The position numbers and the translations under genes were made by a program. A stretch of DNA of 64,000 nt from Lactuca virosa (lineage: Eukaryota; Streptophyta; Magnoliopsida; Asterales; Asteraceae), in contig CAKMRJ010005745.1 in NCBI GenBank assembly GCA_928212115.1, positions 101,237,599 through 101,301,598 of the forward strand, written 5' to 3'. The notes beneath the pieces are model-generated. The model was not told where the DNA came from. It did not search any database and saw only the letters and a program-made list of their open reading frames with translations. Shown here piece after piece: positions 1-11,406 of this stretch (positions within the stretch are counted from its first letter, which is position 1; each line of letters begins with the position of its first letter).

Positions 1-146
1 AACTTTCAAGTTTTTAGGAATAAGTTTTGAGGGTTTATAGATTAGTACTTTAGGAGATAACAAGAGAGAGGATGCATTAGGGTTTATTGTGCAACAATAA
101 AGTCCCAAAACTTCAAACGTTTGGAGTTTATGGCCTAAACTTGGTT

Positions 147-841
147 GTTTACGGCCGTAAACCCCAAGGTATATATATGGCACCTAGCCATTTATTTCAC
201 TTTTTTCACTTTTCAAGAACAACTCAAATCCTCGCAAGTAACCACCGAGTTTTCCTTCTAGATCTTCAACTTGTAAGTGTTTCTAGCCCTATTAAGTTGA
301 TATATTACTTAATCTAGTGATCTAACACACTTCCATCCGTGAAATCATTCCAAAAGGTTAGATCTTCAAGTTCACCAAGAACACCAAGAACACACACTAG
401 TGTTCTTGGACTTTTAGCACCTTTTCAAGCTTCTAACTAGTAAGTTACTTCTATCCTAGAGTAGTATAAGGCTTGGCTACACTTCTAAACATCAAGAATC
501 ACCAAAGAAACAAGGATCAAGGTGTTTACGGTCCAAGAACACCTTGGACCGTAAACCCTAAAAGGGTGCCAAAGTGTGCCCTAGCCCCTTCTAAGCCTTG
601 GAAACTTGCATAGATCCTTTCCCCATTGTGCTTAGGAATCAAAACAATCAAAAGACCAAAACCATATGGGTTTACGGCCGTAAACCCAAAGGGAAATGGT
701 CCAAGGACCGTAAACTCCATTTAGGAGTGAAATGGTGCCCTAATCACGTCCATAGGCTTATACTTAATGGAAATGCGTCTAAGGACTTGTAGAGCTTCAA
801 AACAACAAATGGTCAAGAAACATGATTTTACGGCCGTAAAC
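147..841. repeat. Palindrome and hairpin cluster in E1 LTR
   Basis: Perfect 16-bp palindromes GTTTACGGCCGTAAAC lie at 147-162 and 670-685, with a near-perfect copy at 826-841. A hairpin at 524-556 has 14-bp arms (GTTTACGGTCCAAG and its complement) and a 5-nt loop. Half-sites such as ACCGTAAAC fill the space between. The same set recurs in the 3' LTR (hairpin 9410-9442) and in the E2 and E4 LTRs. Confidence 0.85.
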
Positions 842-1149
842 TCATGGTTTACAACCGTAAACTCAATGAGTTATGGTCACAAAACCGTAAACTCCAAGAA
901 GGTCCCTTGAACCCTAAACTCAATAGCAATGTCCTACAACACTTAGATGCAATCCTTATGACTTATAGCACTTAAATAAGTGTTTTTACATGTCTTAGGA
1001 TGTCTTAAACATGATTAATTAGTTGTTTCATGACTAATTGGATACATATATGTGTTATTATATGTTAACTAGGATCATTGTGTGTGTTCAAGTCTTCACT
1101 TGACACTTAGCATCCTACATCATCCGATCATCCAAACCACCCACTACAG

Positions 1150-2275
1150 GTGAGTTCATACCCCTTAATCAATCTTTTAAATGATTTTAAATGCTTTAAT
1201 GGGGGGGGGAATACAAGTAGAAAACAGCAGGTTATAGAATCAATCACATGTGATTTATAACTGTGTTTTCAAACCAACTGATTTCACATACTTCAAAATG
1301 TGATACACGAATGGTTTTTTGTTCTGTTATACTTTGTTATCAATTATTACTTTTTGAAATGTTTTATAAAATGACGTCAAGTCATTATTATTTAATGTTC
1401 AAGACTGTTAAATGTTTTACAAAACCTCCTTCAACTTATTGTTAAAAACCATATCTATACACTTATGTTTCATGTATATATATGTATTGATATAAGAGCT
1501 TTCATTCTTCATTCAATTCCACACTCTTGGGTAGCAAGGGTGTATAAACCTACTTGGACACTCATTTACATTCCAGTAAACTAGGATAGGTATAGTTAGG
1601 GGATACAAAACATTATTCCTATTACTAGGAATTACACCAGAGTCAGTTCATTCATGAGTCTATACTAATACATCAATATGAAGAGATACTAATACATCAA
1701 TATGAAGAGATACTGATACATCAATAAGGAAGAGAGACTATTTCATGGATACTTTTACATAGGTACTATATGATGAGATGCTATTTACATATATAAGGGT
1801 AGATACTAGTATATTATACACGGGACGAACCATTACTACACCCAGCTGTTAGCTACAGAGGGAAAATGCACATCGACGGATGTCTACGGTTAATACTTTC
1901 GGCGAGTTTTTCAGTCGTGTTTATCCTAGTACCAAAGGACAATACTTAAATGATTATATATTTCCCATTTAACTTTTATTGTTGGACACATTCACATAAA
2001 CGATGAGGTAGACTATATATGTATAATAATAGTCACACATGGGAAAAACTGTCATTCACACAGAAATGCAAACTTCAAAGCATTCGGGTCTTGGTAGAAG
2101 ACTACCTTTTATACTAGTAGGAAATATGGGATTTTCTAGGGTTTTACACTTATACCAAATGTTTCATTAACATTGGCATGCCTTTCATAACAACTTTCCA
2201 AATCAATGACACTAAAATACTTATGAATTCACCAGCTTATGCTCTGATCTACTTTCAAATAACTTGTATTCTCAG
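1150..2275 (+). other. Putative intron inside the E1 5' LTR
   Basis: The donor CAG|GTGAGTTCATACCCC at 1149/1150 and the acceptor TTGTATTCTCAG ending at 2275 are strong plant splice signals. The same pair occurs in every LTR of the group: 10044-11162, 22631-24134, 30643-32141, 38643-40142 and 45953-47312. Conservation of both ends while the interior diverges suggests a spliced leader. This is inference; no transcript evidence is available here. Confidence 0.45.
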
Positions 2276-2522
2276 GTCACAAGTAGACAGGTACGATGAC
2301 CAGGTTTTGAGAAGACGGAGCACAGTCAAGACTCGTCTTTTATTTTGATTACATATTTTTGTGTCTTATTACTATGAAAGAACACACATGTATTGAAAAT
2401 TTACTTTTAATGCAATGGATGGTGTTGTTGCTTGTTTACTACTTTGCACTATTATGATACTTTACATGACGTCCTCCACCCCTGAACGTTTCTACCGTTC
2501 TCGGTTTTGGGGTGTGACAGAT

Positions 2523-2534
2523 TGGTATCAGAGC
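2523..2534 (+). other. E1 primer-binding site (tRNA-iMet)
   Basis: TGGTATCAGAGC begins three bases after the LTR end. It is complementary to the 3' end of plant initiator methionine tRNA, the usual primer of plant Ty3 and copia elements. Confidence 0.9.
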
Positions 2535-3017
2535 ATTGTTTATAGTGAATTAAGTATATCAACCCATAAAAGATATACTAACTATAAATACATTGGGATT
2601 AAAACACTCTGACCAAGAGTTTATACTTTTAAATAATAAAATATTTAACTAAGTATACTTGCCTGCATTCATACTAAAATCAGTGTCACTTTGACAAGAA
2701 CAAAAGTATTACGATTGTTGAATATCACAAGTAAGCTCGAGGATGTATGGTCAGTCCTGGGAGTGGCATAGCCTGATCAACTATGCTGGTCTGAGGAGTG
2801 ATTAGCATATGCCCAAGAATGGTTGTGATGTGGCAACAAGTCTAAAAACTTACCAACACGACCACAATAAAATACTATAGGGGTATTTGGTGTTACTATA
2901 ATTACTTATCTGAGAACTAAAGGTCTTTATTAGTATGTCAATAGTTGTTTAGTGGATACACTAAGGTTATATGTACTAGGATGTCATAGACTGAGAATCT
3001 GTGAATCTTTGCTTTAC

Positions 3018-3108
3018 TTCCTGTCCTTGTTTGGTTGTGGGCTTAGGGTTAGGGTCACTTATTCGAAGGTCTATCCTGTCCTAAATACATATAACTGGTA
3101 TGCACTAA
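3018..3108 (+). repeat. Recurring leader motif, E1 copy
   Basis: The core TCCTTGTTTGGTTGTGG is followed by an AC/TTATTCGAAGGTCTATC block and an ATACATATAACT block. Related copies occur in the leaders or inter-ORF spacers of E2, E3 and E4. The rest of the 2520-3205 leader shows no coding potential. Confidence 0.6.
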
Positions 3109-3205
3109 ACAAGTATTGAAGTGACTGATAAAGATCATCTTATAATTATCTTAGTTAGTACGTCTATTAAATTATTTCTTACATCCCTTTTCTCGTATAG
3201 ATATC

Positions 3206-3830
3206 ATGGCTGGATTCCATCCCCACGGCGACCCGTACTACCCTAACCACGACAATGCTGGATGGCTCGGAGAAGAGCCAGAAGATGATCACCCAATTCC
3301 TTTGGATGATCACCATGCTGAAGGCTTTTCTGATAGTTCTGACTCAGAGCCTAGAAGTCAACAACCTACCCCCAGCTGCTCATGACCCAAACCCTCGCCC
3401 CGCATTTCAAGGACCTACACCTCTGTGGGCCACAAACTTGAATAGATGGAGCCAGGAACAGGGTCAACCCATCCCCTACAACGGAGACAGAAGCTTCTAC
3501 AACCTCACTGAGGGAGGTTCAGCTGACAGGGTCCTACCCATCATGGTTCGTAGGATTTCTCGGAATCACGTACAAGGTCGAGCGACTATCGACCGAGTCG
3601 TGGAGATTGACGCCAACTCTGGCGTAAATACAGTCCGCATTCGCCAGCTAGAGTCTGCTCATGAAAGGACTCTGGTCCAAAATGCAGCTCTGCAGAGAGA
3701 ACTTGCTGGAACCCAAGCGAAAGTCAGGGAACTTCGAGCTCAGCAAGTAAGATCTGACAGGCGTATAAGGCACATAGAACGCATTCTGTCGGAATCAAGA
3801 ACTCACTCTAGTAGTTCTCGTCGCCGATAG
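3206..3830 (+). pseudogene. Upstream ORF of E1 (MAGFHP family), frameshifted
   Basis: An ATG at 3206 opens the same protein as the intact E2 copy at 25070 (start MAGFHPHGD, then DDHPIP, SDSEP). An extra base near 3351 shifts the frame, after which the rest (PRPAFQGPTPLW, GDRSFYNLTEGGSADRVLP) continues in another frame to a stop at 3828-3830. The C-terminal third is rich in E, R, L and Q and looks like a coiled coil. It lies before gag and is separate from it. I do not recognise a known domain. The shared sequence in two distinct LTR families argues that it was once a real protein of the element. Confidence 0.7.
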
Positions 3831-4198
3831 AATCTCATCGACTTCTCTTTTGGATATAACCTAGTTATGTAAAACTCTGGTCTAATTTCCTATCTTTGTA
3901 AATCTCAGACCTATTAGGTCTGGATTAGGTCGTAGTCCTGTCAAAATTTTCCCATCTTGGTTGATGTAAGGCCTCCTACTAGGTCATTTTTCCAAACTTG
4001 TTACATCTGTAATTCCAGTAATATTGACAGGTACCTAATCTCATGGGAATTGTTATCCAAATGCTATCATCTGTTAGTTCTAGATCTACATTCAATCGTG
4101 CTGTTGGGCTATGTAGAGTTAGTCCATGAGTCATTCTCATCAAATTCCCTGTTAAATTCTCATCAATGTCTTCATCTTTCTAACCTTATAGTTAAAAG
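3831..4198 (+). other. E1 spacer between upstream ORF and gag
   Basis: AT-rich sequence with no recognisable coding content. It includes a GATGTAAGGCCTCCTACTAG segment resembling the equivalent E2 spacer near 25850. Confidence 0.5.
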
Positions 4199-5381
4199 AT
4201 GCCGCCTCGCAGAAATCCAAGGCGTAACAATAATAACGAAACACCGATACCACCTCCACCACCTGCTCAGTTTGACGCTGCTATGTTCCAAGCAGCTGTC
4301 ACGACAGCCGTAGCGGCTGCCATGTCACACATCAATACTCCTGTCCCTAGTGGATCGGGAACAGGTGCACCTCCTTCCAACCATGGCGAGAGCCATGGCA
4401 TCCCCGGGAATGCACCTACAAGGATTTTACGAATGCCCAAACCCCGGAATTTCAATGGATCTGGTGGGGTTATGATCTTAAGGCAGTGGATAGAGAAGAC
4501 AGAAGCGGTCTTTGAAATCTGTGCCTGCCCAGAGGGCAACAAGGTCAAGTTTGCTACTTGTACTTTTTATGACAAGGCTTTAACTTGGTGGAATGGCCAC
4601 GTTAAGTCTCTGACCCTAATAGTGGCAAATTCGATCAGCTGGGAAAACTTGTAAAGCCATGCTGATGAGAGAGTAATGTCCTCGAGGGGAAATTTAAAAA
4701 CTCGAGCAGGAACTCTGGGGTCTAGAAATGGTTGGTTCCGACATATCAACCTATACTAATAGATTCTGTGATCTGGCAATTCTATGCCCTGATATGCTTT
4801 CTCTTGAGAGCAAGAAAATAGAGAGATATATTTGGGGACTGACGCCCCAGATCCAGTCAAGTGTGTTAGCATCCAGGCCTGTTACTTTGTTTTGACAGCG
4901 CCAAAGAGCTGGCACAATCTCTATAGATCACGGAAAACCACCAAAACCCAACGATTCTACACCCGAGCAACAAAAGGGAAACAACAACAACAACAACAAG
5001 AAAAAGGGGTGGAACAAGAGGAAAAGCGGGACTTCGCAAGAATCCTCAAAGAGACAACAACTAGTGGCAATCAATGCTGCCACGGTAACCCCTGTTGTCC
5101 CTGCCAACCCCTTACCAGCGAAACCCTATGCCGGTAATCTTCCGAGGTGCAACAAATGCACCTTCCATCACAACGGACCTTGCCGGGAAATGCAGTGCAC
5201 CAACTGCAACAGAAGGGGGCATACTTCCCGTTTCTGTAAGACTCCAGCAAAGCCAACCGCTCAAGTTCCTAACGCCGGTGTGGGTCAAGCTTGCTACGGT
5301 TGTGGCGAGGTAGGCCACTACAAGAGGAACTGCCCTAAGGCGGGGATAGCTGGCGGAGTAGAGGAAGAGTTCTGGCCATAG
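4199..5381 (+). pseudogene. E1 gag (capsid plus zinc knuckles), broken
   Basis: The protein packages element RNA. It starts MPPRRNPRRN at 4199, runs through an alanine-rich stretch and into a Retrotrans_gag capsid segment (KFATCTFYDKALTWW) before a stop at 4652. Frameshifts and an in-frame TAA (about 4671) follow, but the capsid can still be traced (YIWGLTPQIQSS near 4830). A Q/N-rich linker (CAA repeats, 4982-5002) leads to knuckles at 5140-5330, ending with CYGCGEVGHYKRNC, a CCHC knuckle of C-X2-C-X4-H-X4-C form. The first motif (CNKCTFHHNGPC, CTNCNRRGHTSRFC) is typical of Tekay-type gag. The domain order is normal; only the reading frame is lost. Confidence 0.88.
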
Positions 5382-6885
5382 GCACGAGGAAGCCGTAGCT
5401 GATCCTACGATAGTTACTGGTACGTTTCTCCTCGATAACTCATATGCTTGCATACTTTTCGACAGTGGAGCTGAGAAAAGTTTCGTAAACCATAAATTTG
5501 CACCCTTGCTTAAACAAAAACCACGTGCATTAGATAAATCATTCACTGTAGAAATGGCAACGGGAAAACGGAAAGTACTAACTCATATACGTAGGTTGTA
5601 CTCTAACTTTAGATGCCATACTTTCAAGATAGACCTCATGCCGGTCCCAATTAAAAGTTTCGACGTTATTATCGGCATGGATTGGTTGAGTCTTCATCGC
5701 GCCAACATCATGTGCTTTGAAAAAGCAGTTCGTCTTAACCTTCCTAACAGCGAAACCCTAGTTATCTACGGCGACAAACCTAGTACGAGCCTTCGCATCA
5801 TTTCATGCATCCAAGCTCAGAAATGCTTGTGAAAGGAATATCATGCATTCCTCGCACACATCGTCGATACGAGTCAAGAAGTAAAAGACATTCAGAACAT
5901 CCCAGAAGTACGCGACTTTCCCGACATCTTTCCAGAAGAACTCCCCAGATTACCACCACAACGCCAAGTCGAATTCAGAATCGACTTAGTGCCAGGGGCT
6001 ACCCCAGTAGCCAAATCTCCATATCGTCTGGCACCAGCGGAGATGCAGGAACTTTCCAGTCAGCTTAACGAACTTCTCAAGAAGGGATTCATTAGGCCAA
6101 GCTTCTCACCATGGGGAGCACCGGTCTTGTTCGTCAAGAAGAAAGACGGATCGTTTCGTATGTGCATCGACTACGAGGGAACTCAACAAGCTTACCATTA
6201 AGAATCGTTACCCCTTACCCCGCATTGACGATTTATTTGATCAACTTCAAGGAGCCAACTACTTCTCGAAGATAGATCTACGATCCGGATACCATCAATT
6301 ACGAGTGTTAGAGGAGGATGTTCCCAAGACAGCCTTCCGAACTCGTTATGGACACTACGAGTTTGTAGTGATGCCGTTCGGATTAACAAACGCGCCCGCA
6401 GTATTCATGGATTTAATGAATAGGGTGTGTCGTCCTTACTTGGATCAGTTTCGTCATGTCTTCATCGATGACATACTCATCTACTCTCGAAGTAAGGAGG
6501 AACATAGTCAAACCTACGCAGAGTCTTAGAAAAACATTACGATCGGAGAAGCTCTATGCGAAGTTCTCTAAGTGCGAATTTGATTCGAAGAGTCGAATTC
6601 TTGAGCCACGTAGTTAGTGAAGAGGGAATTCACGTGGACCCTTCCAAAATCAAGGCCATTGAGAACTGGTCAGCACCGAAGACACCTACAAAAATTCGTC
6701 AATTTCTAGGTCTCGCTGGCTACTATCGCAGGTTCATTCAAAAACTTCTCCCGCATTGCGAAACCTCTTACACACTGACCCAGAAAGGCGTGGCCTTTGA
6801 CTGGGAAGAGAAACAGGAGAGAGCGTTCCAAACGCTCAACGAGCCTTGTGCACCGCACCAATACTATCCCTCCCTGAAGGAATAG
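5382..6885 (+). pseudogene. E1 pol: aspartic protease and reverse transcriptase, broken
   Basis: The protease has its catalytic motif as FDSGAEKSF near 5458-5484 and runs to about 5830 (IIGMDWLSLHRA is the conserved C-terminal part). An in-frame stop follows. RT begins about 5989 and carries PSFSPWGAPVLFVKKKDGSFRMCIDY, split here as PSFSPWGAPVL and FVKKKDGSF. A frameshift lies near 6175, after which the RT palm continues. The catalytic loop FIDDILIYS is intact at 6461-6487, and the thumb (IRQFLGLAGYYRRF) lies near 6690. At least three frame breaks separate these pieces. All residues expected of the active sites seem present, so inactivation is by frame loss. Confidence 0.9.
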
Positions 6886-7263
6886 AAGACTTTGTTGTCT
6901 ATTGCGATGCGTCAAATCAAGGACTCGGCTGTGTTCTGATGCAACGAGGTAAGGTCATCGCCTATGCCTCGAGACAGTGAAGACACACGAGGTTAACTAC
7001 ACCACCCACGATCTTGAACTAGGAGCAGTTGTGTTTGCTCTGAAGATCTGGAGACACTACCTGTATGGTACAAAAAGCACGATCTTTACAGACCACAAAA
7101 GCCTACAACATATATTCGACCAGAAGGAGCTCAACATGAGACAACGACGGGGGTCGAGCTACTCAGTGATTACGAATGCGAAATTCGTTATCATCCGGGT
7201 AAAGCCAACGTAGTAGCTGACGCCCTAAGTCGGAAAGAATATTCTGGTCGTAGAGTCAAATCT
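6886..7263 (+). pseudogene. E1 pol: RNase H, broken
   Basis: The RNase H domain degrades RNA in the RNA:DNA hybrid. The YCDASNQGLGCVL segment (catalytic Asp) is near 6900-6940, THDLELGAVVFALKIWRHYLYG near 7000-7070 in two pieces, and TDHKSLQHIFDQ near 7090. The closing GKANVVADALSRK motif, which holds the last catalytic Asp, is at 7197-7239. Frameshifts occur near 6885, 6978 and 7150. Confidence 0.85.
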
Positions 7264-8264
7264 TTGACTCTAACTATCCATTCACACTTGTCCACGCAAA
7301 TTAAGGAGGCTCAGCTCGACGCTTTGAAACCTGAAAATGTGGCGGGTGAATCCCTAAGAGGGATGGATAAGAATTTGGAAGTCAAGGGTGGCGGAGCCTT
7401 ATACCTCATGGATCGGATCTGGACACCGAAACACGGTGGCTTCAGAGACTTGGTCATGACCGAGGCACACAACACTCGTTATTCCGTCCACCCAGGTTCA
7501 GATAAGATGTATCTGGATCTTAAAAAGCTATACTGGTGGCCTAACATGAAAGCAGATATTGCTACCTTCGTAAGTAAATGCCTTACTTGCGCCAAGGTCA
7601 AGGTCGAATACCAGAAACCCTCCGGTTTACTGCAACAACCGGAGATACCGGAATGGAAGTGGGAGCGGATCACTATGGACTTCATAACCAAGTTGCCCAA
7701 GACAACGGGTGGACTTGATACCATATGGGTCATCGTCGACAGATTGACCAAGTCTGCACACTTCCTGCCTATCAAAGAAACAGACAAGATGGAGAAGCTT
7801 ACAAGAACCTACATTAGAGAGATTGTACGACTGCACGGTGTTCCCATATCCATTATCTCAGACAGAGATAGTAGATTCACTTCTAGGTTCTGGCAGTCGC
7901 TACAAAGATCCCTAGGAACTAGGCTGGACATGAGTACAGCCTACCATCCACAGACCGACGGACAAAGTGAGAGAACTATCCAAACCTTGGAAGATATTTT
8001 GCGAGCCTGTGTGATCGACTTGGGAAAGCTATGGATACTCATTTACCCCTTGTCGAATTTTCCTACAACAACAGTTATCACACGAGCATAAAGGCAGCTC
8101 CATTCGAGGCCCTCTATGGCCGAAAGTGCAGATCCCCTCTGTGCTGGGCTGAAGTGGGTGATACCCAGTTAGCTAAAGGACGAGTTCCTGAAAGCACTCT
8201 CACAGGTCCGGAGATCATTCGGGAAACGACAGAGAAGATCGTTCAGATTCGTGAACGAGATTGA
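7264..8264 (+). pseudogene. E1 pol: integrase (long open segment)
   Basis: This is the best preserved enzyme of E1: 7264-8091 is open for 275 residues. The N-terminal zinc-binding region includes HPGSDKMYLDLKKLYWW and CLTCAKVK. The catalytic core shows the three acidic residues of the D,D,E triad in context: TMDFI, ISDRDSRF and DGQSERTIQ. A frameshift near 8025 moves the end (VEFSYNNSYHTSIKAAPFEALYGRKCR) to another frame up to 8264. The family joins element cDNA to host DNA. Whether this fragment could be translated is doubtful, since it lies downstream of several breaks. Confidence 0.88.
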
Positions 8265-8723
8265 AAGCCTCTAGAGACCGACAGAAAAGCTACGCTGACA
8301 AGCGAAGGAAAACGTTGGAATTCCAGGTGGGCGACCGCGGTTCTACTTGAAGGTCTCACCCTGGAAAGGCTTGATACGCTTCGGGAAGCGTGGAAAGCTA
8401 AATCCAAGGTACATTGGGCCTTTCGAGATTCTCGCTAGAATCGGCCATGTAGCTTACAAACTCAATCTACCGCGCGAACTCAGCAACGTACATTCTACTT
8501 TCCACGTCTCAAACTTGAAAAAGTGTCTGTCCGACGAGGCTCTTGTAATACCACTCGACGAGATCGAGATCAACGAGAGCCTCAACTTCGTGGAAGAACC
8601 GTAGAGATCATGGCCGTGAGGTCAAGCAAACAAACGAAACAAAGCCGTATCCCGATAGTGAAGGTTCGCTGGAACGCCAAGCGACGAGGACCTGAATTCA
8701 TTGGGAGCGAGAGGATCAGATGA
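8265..8723 (+). pseudogene. E1 integrase C-terminus and chromodomain
   Basis: The GPF/Y-like module (RYIGPFEILARIG) is at 8410-8450, followed by VHSTFHVSNLKKCL. The chromodomain-like tail (RIPIVKVRWNAKR, then PEFIGSERI where E3 keeps PEFTWERED) runs to 8723. A frameshift falls at 8600. This tail is diagnostic of Tekay/Del chromoviruses, whose chromodomain is thought to guide insertion into heterochromatin. The WERE motif is damaged in this copy. Confidence 0.82.
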
Positions 8724-8804
8724 AACTGAAATATCCTCTCTTTTTACTTAGTTATTTGTAACTACTTATTTCTTAAACTCTAATTTCGGGAAGAAATTCC
8801 TTCT

Positions 8805-8817
8805 AACGGGGGGATGA
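8805..8817 (+). other. E1 polypurine tract
   Basis: AACGGGGGGATGA lies directly before the 3' LTR start TGTGACAACCC. It primes plus-strand synthesis. Every Tekay-type element in the window has the same PPT. Confidence 0.85.
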
Positions 8818-11406
8818 TGTGACAACCCGAAATTTCTATTCTGTACAACCATACACTTCAATAGAAGTCAAAACTGTTTCTGCTAAATTTCAAGTTTTTA
8901 GGAATAAGTTTGAGGGTTTATAGATTAGTACTTCAGGAGATAACAAGGAGAGGGATGCATTAGGGTTTATTGTGCAACAATAAAGTCCCAAAACTTCCAA
9001 AAGTGGAGTTTACGGCCTAAACTGGTGTTTACGGCCGTAAACCCCAAAGGGGGTATATATATGGCACCTAGCCATTTATTTCACTTTTTCACTTTTCAAG
9101 AACAAAACTCAAATCCTCTCAAGTACCATCCGAGTTTTCCTTCTAGATCTTCAACTTGTAAGTGTTTCTAGCCCTATTAAGTTGATATATTACTTAATCT
9201 AGTGATCTAAACACTTCCATCCGTGTGAAATCATTCCAAAAGGTTAGATTTCAAGTTTCACCAAGAACACCAAGAACACACACTATTGTTCTTGGACTTT
9301 TAGCACCTTTTCAAGCTTCTAACTAGTAAGTACTTCTATCCTAGAGTAGTATAAGGCTTGTTACACTTCTAAACATCAAGAAATCACCAAAGAAACAAGG
9401 ATCAAAGGTGTTTACGGTCCAAGAACACCTTGGACCGTAAACCCTAAAAAGGGTGCCAAAGTGTGTCCTAGCCCCTTCTAAGCCTTGGAAACTTGCATAG
9501 ATCCTTTCCTCATTGTGCTTAGGACTCAAAACAATCAAAAGACCAAAATCATATGGGTTTACGGCCATAAACCCAAAGGGAAATGGTCCAAGGACCGTAA
9601 ACTCCATTTAGGAGTGAAATGGTGCCCTAATCACTTCCATAGGCTTATACTTCAAGTGGAAATGCTTCTAAGGACTTGTAGAGCTTCAAAACAACAAATG
9701 GTCAAAGAAACATGAGTTTACGGCCGTAAACTCATGGGTTTACGACCGTAAACTCAATGAGTTATGGTCACAAAACCGTAAACTCCAAAGGAGGGTCCCC
9801 TTGAACCCTAAACTCAATAGCAATGTCCTACAACACTTAGATGCAATCCTTATGACTTATAGCACTTAAATAAGGTGTTTTACATGTCTTAGGATGTCTT
9901 AAACATGATTAATTAGTTGTTTCATGACTAATTGGATACATATATGTGTTATTATATGTTAACTAGGATCATTGTGTGTGTTCAAGTCTTCACTTGACAC
10001 TTAGCATCCTACATCATCCGATCATCCAAACCACCCACTACAGGTGAGTTCATACCCCTTAATCAATCTTTTAAATGATTTTAAATGCTTTAATGGGGGG
10101 GGGGGGGAATACAAGTAGAAAACAGCAGGTTATAGAATCAATCACATGTGATTTATAACTGTGTTTTCAACCAACTGATTTCACATACTTCAAAATGTGA
10201 TACACAAAATGGTTTTTAGTTCTGTTATACTTTGTTATCAAATGATTTACTTTTGAAATGTTTTATAAAATGACATCAAGTCATTATTATTTAATGTTCA
10301 AGACTCTTAAATGTTTTACAAAACCTCTTTCAATTTATTGTTAAAAACCATATCTATACACTTATGTTTCATGTATATATATGTATTGATATAAGAGCTT
10401 TCATTCTTCATTCAATTCCAACACTCTTGGGTAGCAAGGGTGTATAAACCTACTTGGACACTCAATTTACATTCCAGTAAACTATTATAGGTATAGTTTA
10501 GGGGATACAAAACATTATTCCTATTACTAGGAATTACACCAGAGTCAGTTCATTCATGAGTCTATACTAATACATCAATATGAAGAGATACTAATACATC
10601 AATATGAAGAGATACTGATACATCAATATGAAGAGATACTATTTCATGGATACTTTTACATAGGTACTATATGATGAGATACTATTACATATTATATATA
10701 TACACGGGACTAACCATTCTACACCCAGCTGTTAGCTACAGAGGGAAAATTCACATCGACGGATGTCTACGGTAAATACTTTTCGGCTAGTTTCCACGTC
10801 GTGTTTATCCTAGTACCAAAGGACAATACTTAAATGATTATATAATTTCCCGTTTACTTTTATTTTGTGACACATTCACATAAACGATGAGGTAGACTAT
10901 ATATTTATAATAATAGTCACACATGGGAAAAACTTTCATTCACACAGAAATGCAAACTTCAAAGCATTCGGGTCTTGGTAGAAGACTACCTTTTATACTA
11001 ATAGGAAATATGGGATTTTCTAGGGTTTTCACACTTATACCAAATGTTTCATTAACATTTGCATGCCTTTCATAACAGCTTTCCAAATCAATGACACTAA
11101 AATACTTATGAATTCACCAGCTTTATGCTGATCTACATTTTCAAAATTACTTGTATTCTCAGGTCACCAGTAGACAGGTATGATGACCAGGTTTTGAGAA
11201 GACGGAGCACAGTCAAGACTCATCTTTTATTTTGATTACATATTTTGGTATCTTATTACTATGAAAGAACACACATGTATTAAAACTTTACTTTTAATGC
11301 AATGGATGATGTTGTTGCTTGTTTACTACTTTGCACTGTTATGATACCTTACATGACGTCCTCCACCCCTGAACGTTTCCGCCGTTCTCGGTTTTGGGGT
11401 GTGACA
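8818..11406 (+). repeat. E1 3' LTR
   Basis: 2589 bp, starting TGTGACAACCC and ending GGGTGTGACA, so the ends form a short inverted repeat TGT...ACA. It repeats positions 1-2519 throughout, including the palindromes, the poly-G run (10096) and the 24-bp tandem repeat (10563-10640). Confidence 0.95.

Larger units (their letters stand above)
1..2519 (+). repeat. E1 5' LTR (incomplete at left)
   Basis: Base 1 matches about position 8884 of the 3' LTR, and both copies end in GGGGTGTGACA. The LTR holds a palindrome cluster (147-841), a TATA-like run near 169-178, a poly-G tract at 1201, a short tandem repeat of about 24 bp (1661-1735) and a possible intron. It differs from the 3' LTR by many small indels, so the insertion is not very recent. 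Confidence 0.93.
1..11406 (+). mobile_element. E1: Ty3 chromovirus (Tekay/Del-like), 5' LTR cut by window edge
   Basis: The order is LTR, iMet PBS, extra upstream ORF, gag with zinc knuckles, protease, RT, RNase H, integrase, C-terminal chromodomain, PPT, LTR. Integrase after RT/RNase H defines Ty3, and the C-terminal chromodomain points to the Tekay/Del chromoviruses. The missing 5' end is about 66 bp by comparison with the 3' LTR. Several frameshifts and stops make gag-pol non-functional as one protein. The 3' LTR stops inside Athila-like coding sequence, so E1 inserted there; the target duplication cannot be tested because the left flank is outside the window. Confidence 0.95.

Noticed and set aside
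1661..1735. Short direct repeats resembling a CRISPR array
   Set aside because: Units of about 24 bp are contiguous, without unique spacers, and lie in a plant LTR; they are a small tandem repeat.
2523..2534. tRNA gene signal at TGGTATCAGAGC sites
   Set aside because: Only the 3' complement of the initiator tRNA is present, directly after LTR ends; these are primer-binding sites, not tRNA genes.
3255..3830. Methionine at 3255 as the true start of the E1 upstream ORF
   Set aside because: Comparison with the intact E2 copy shows the real start is the ATG at 3206; the 3255 frame is out of register until the frameshift near 3351.
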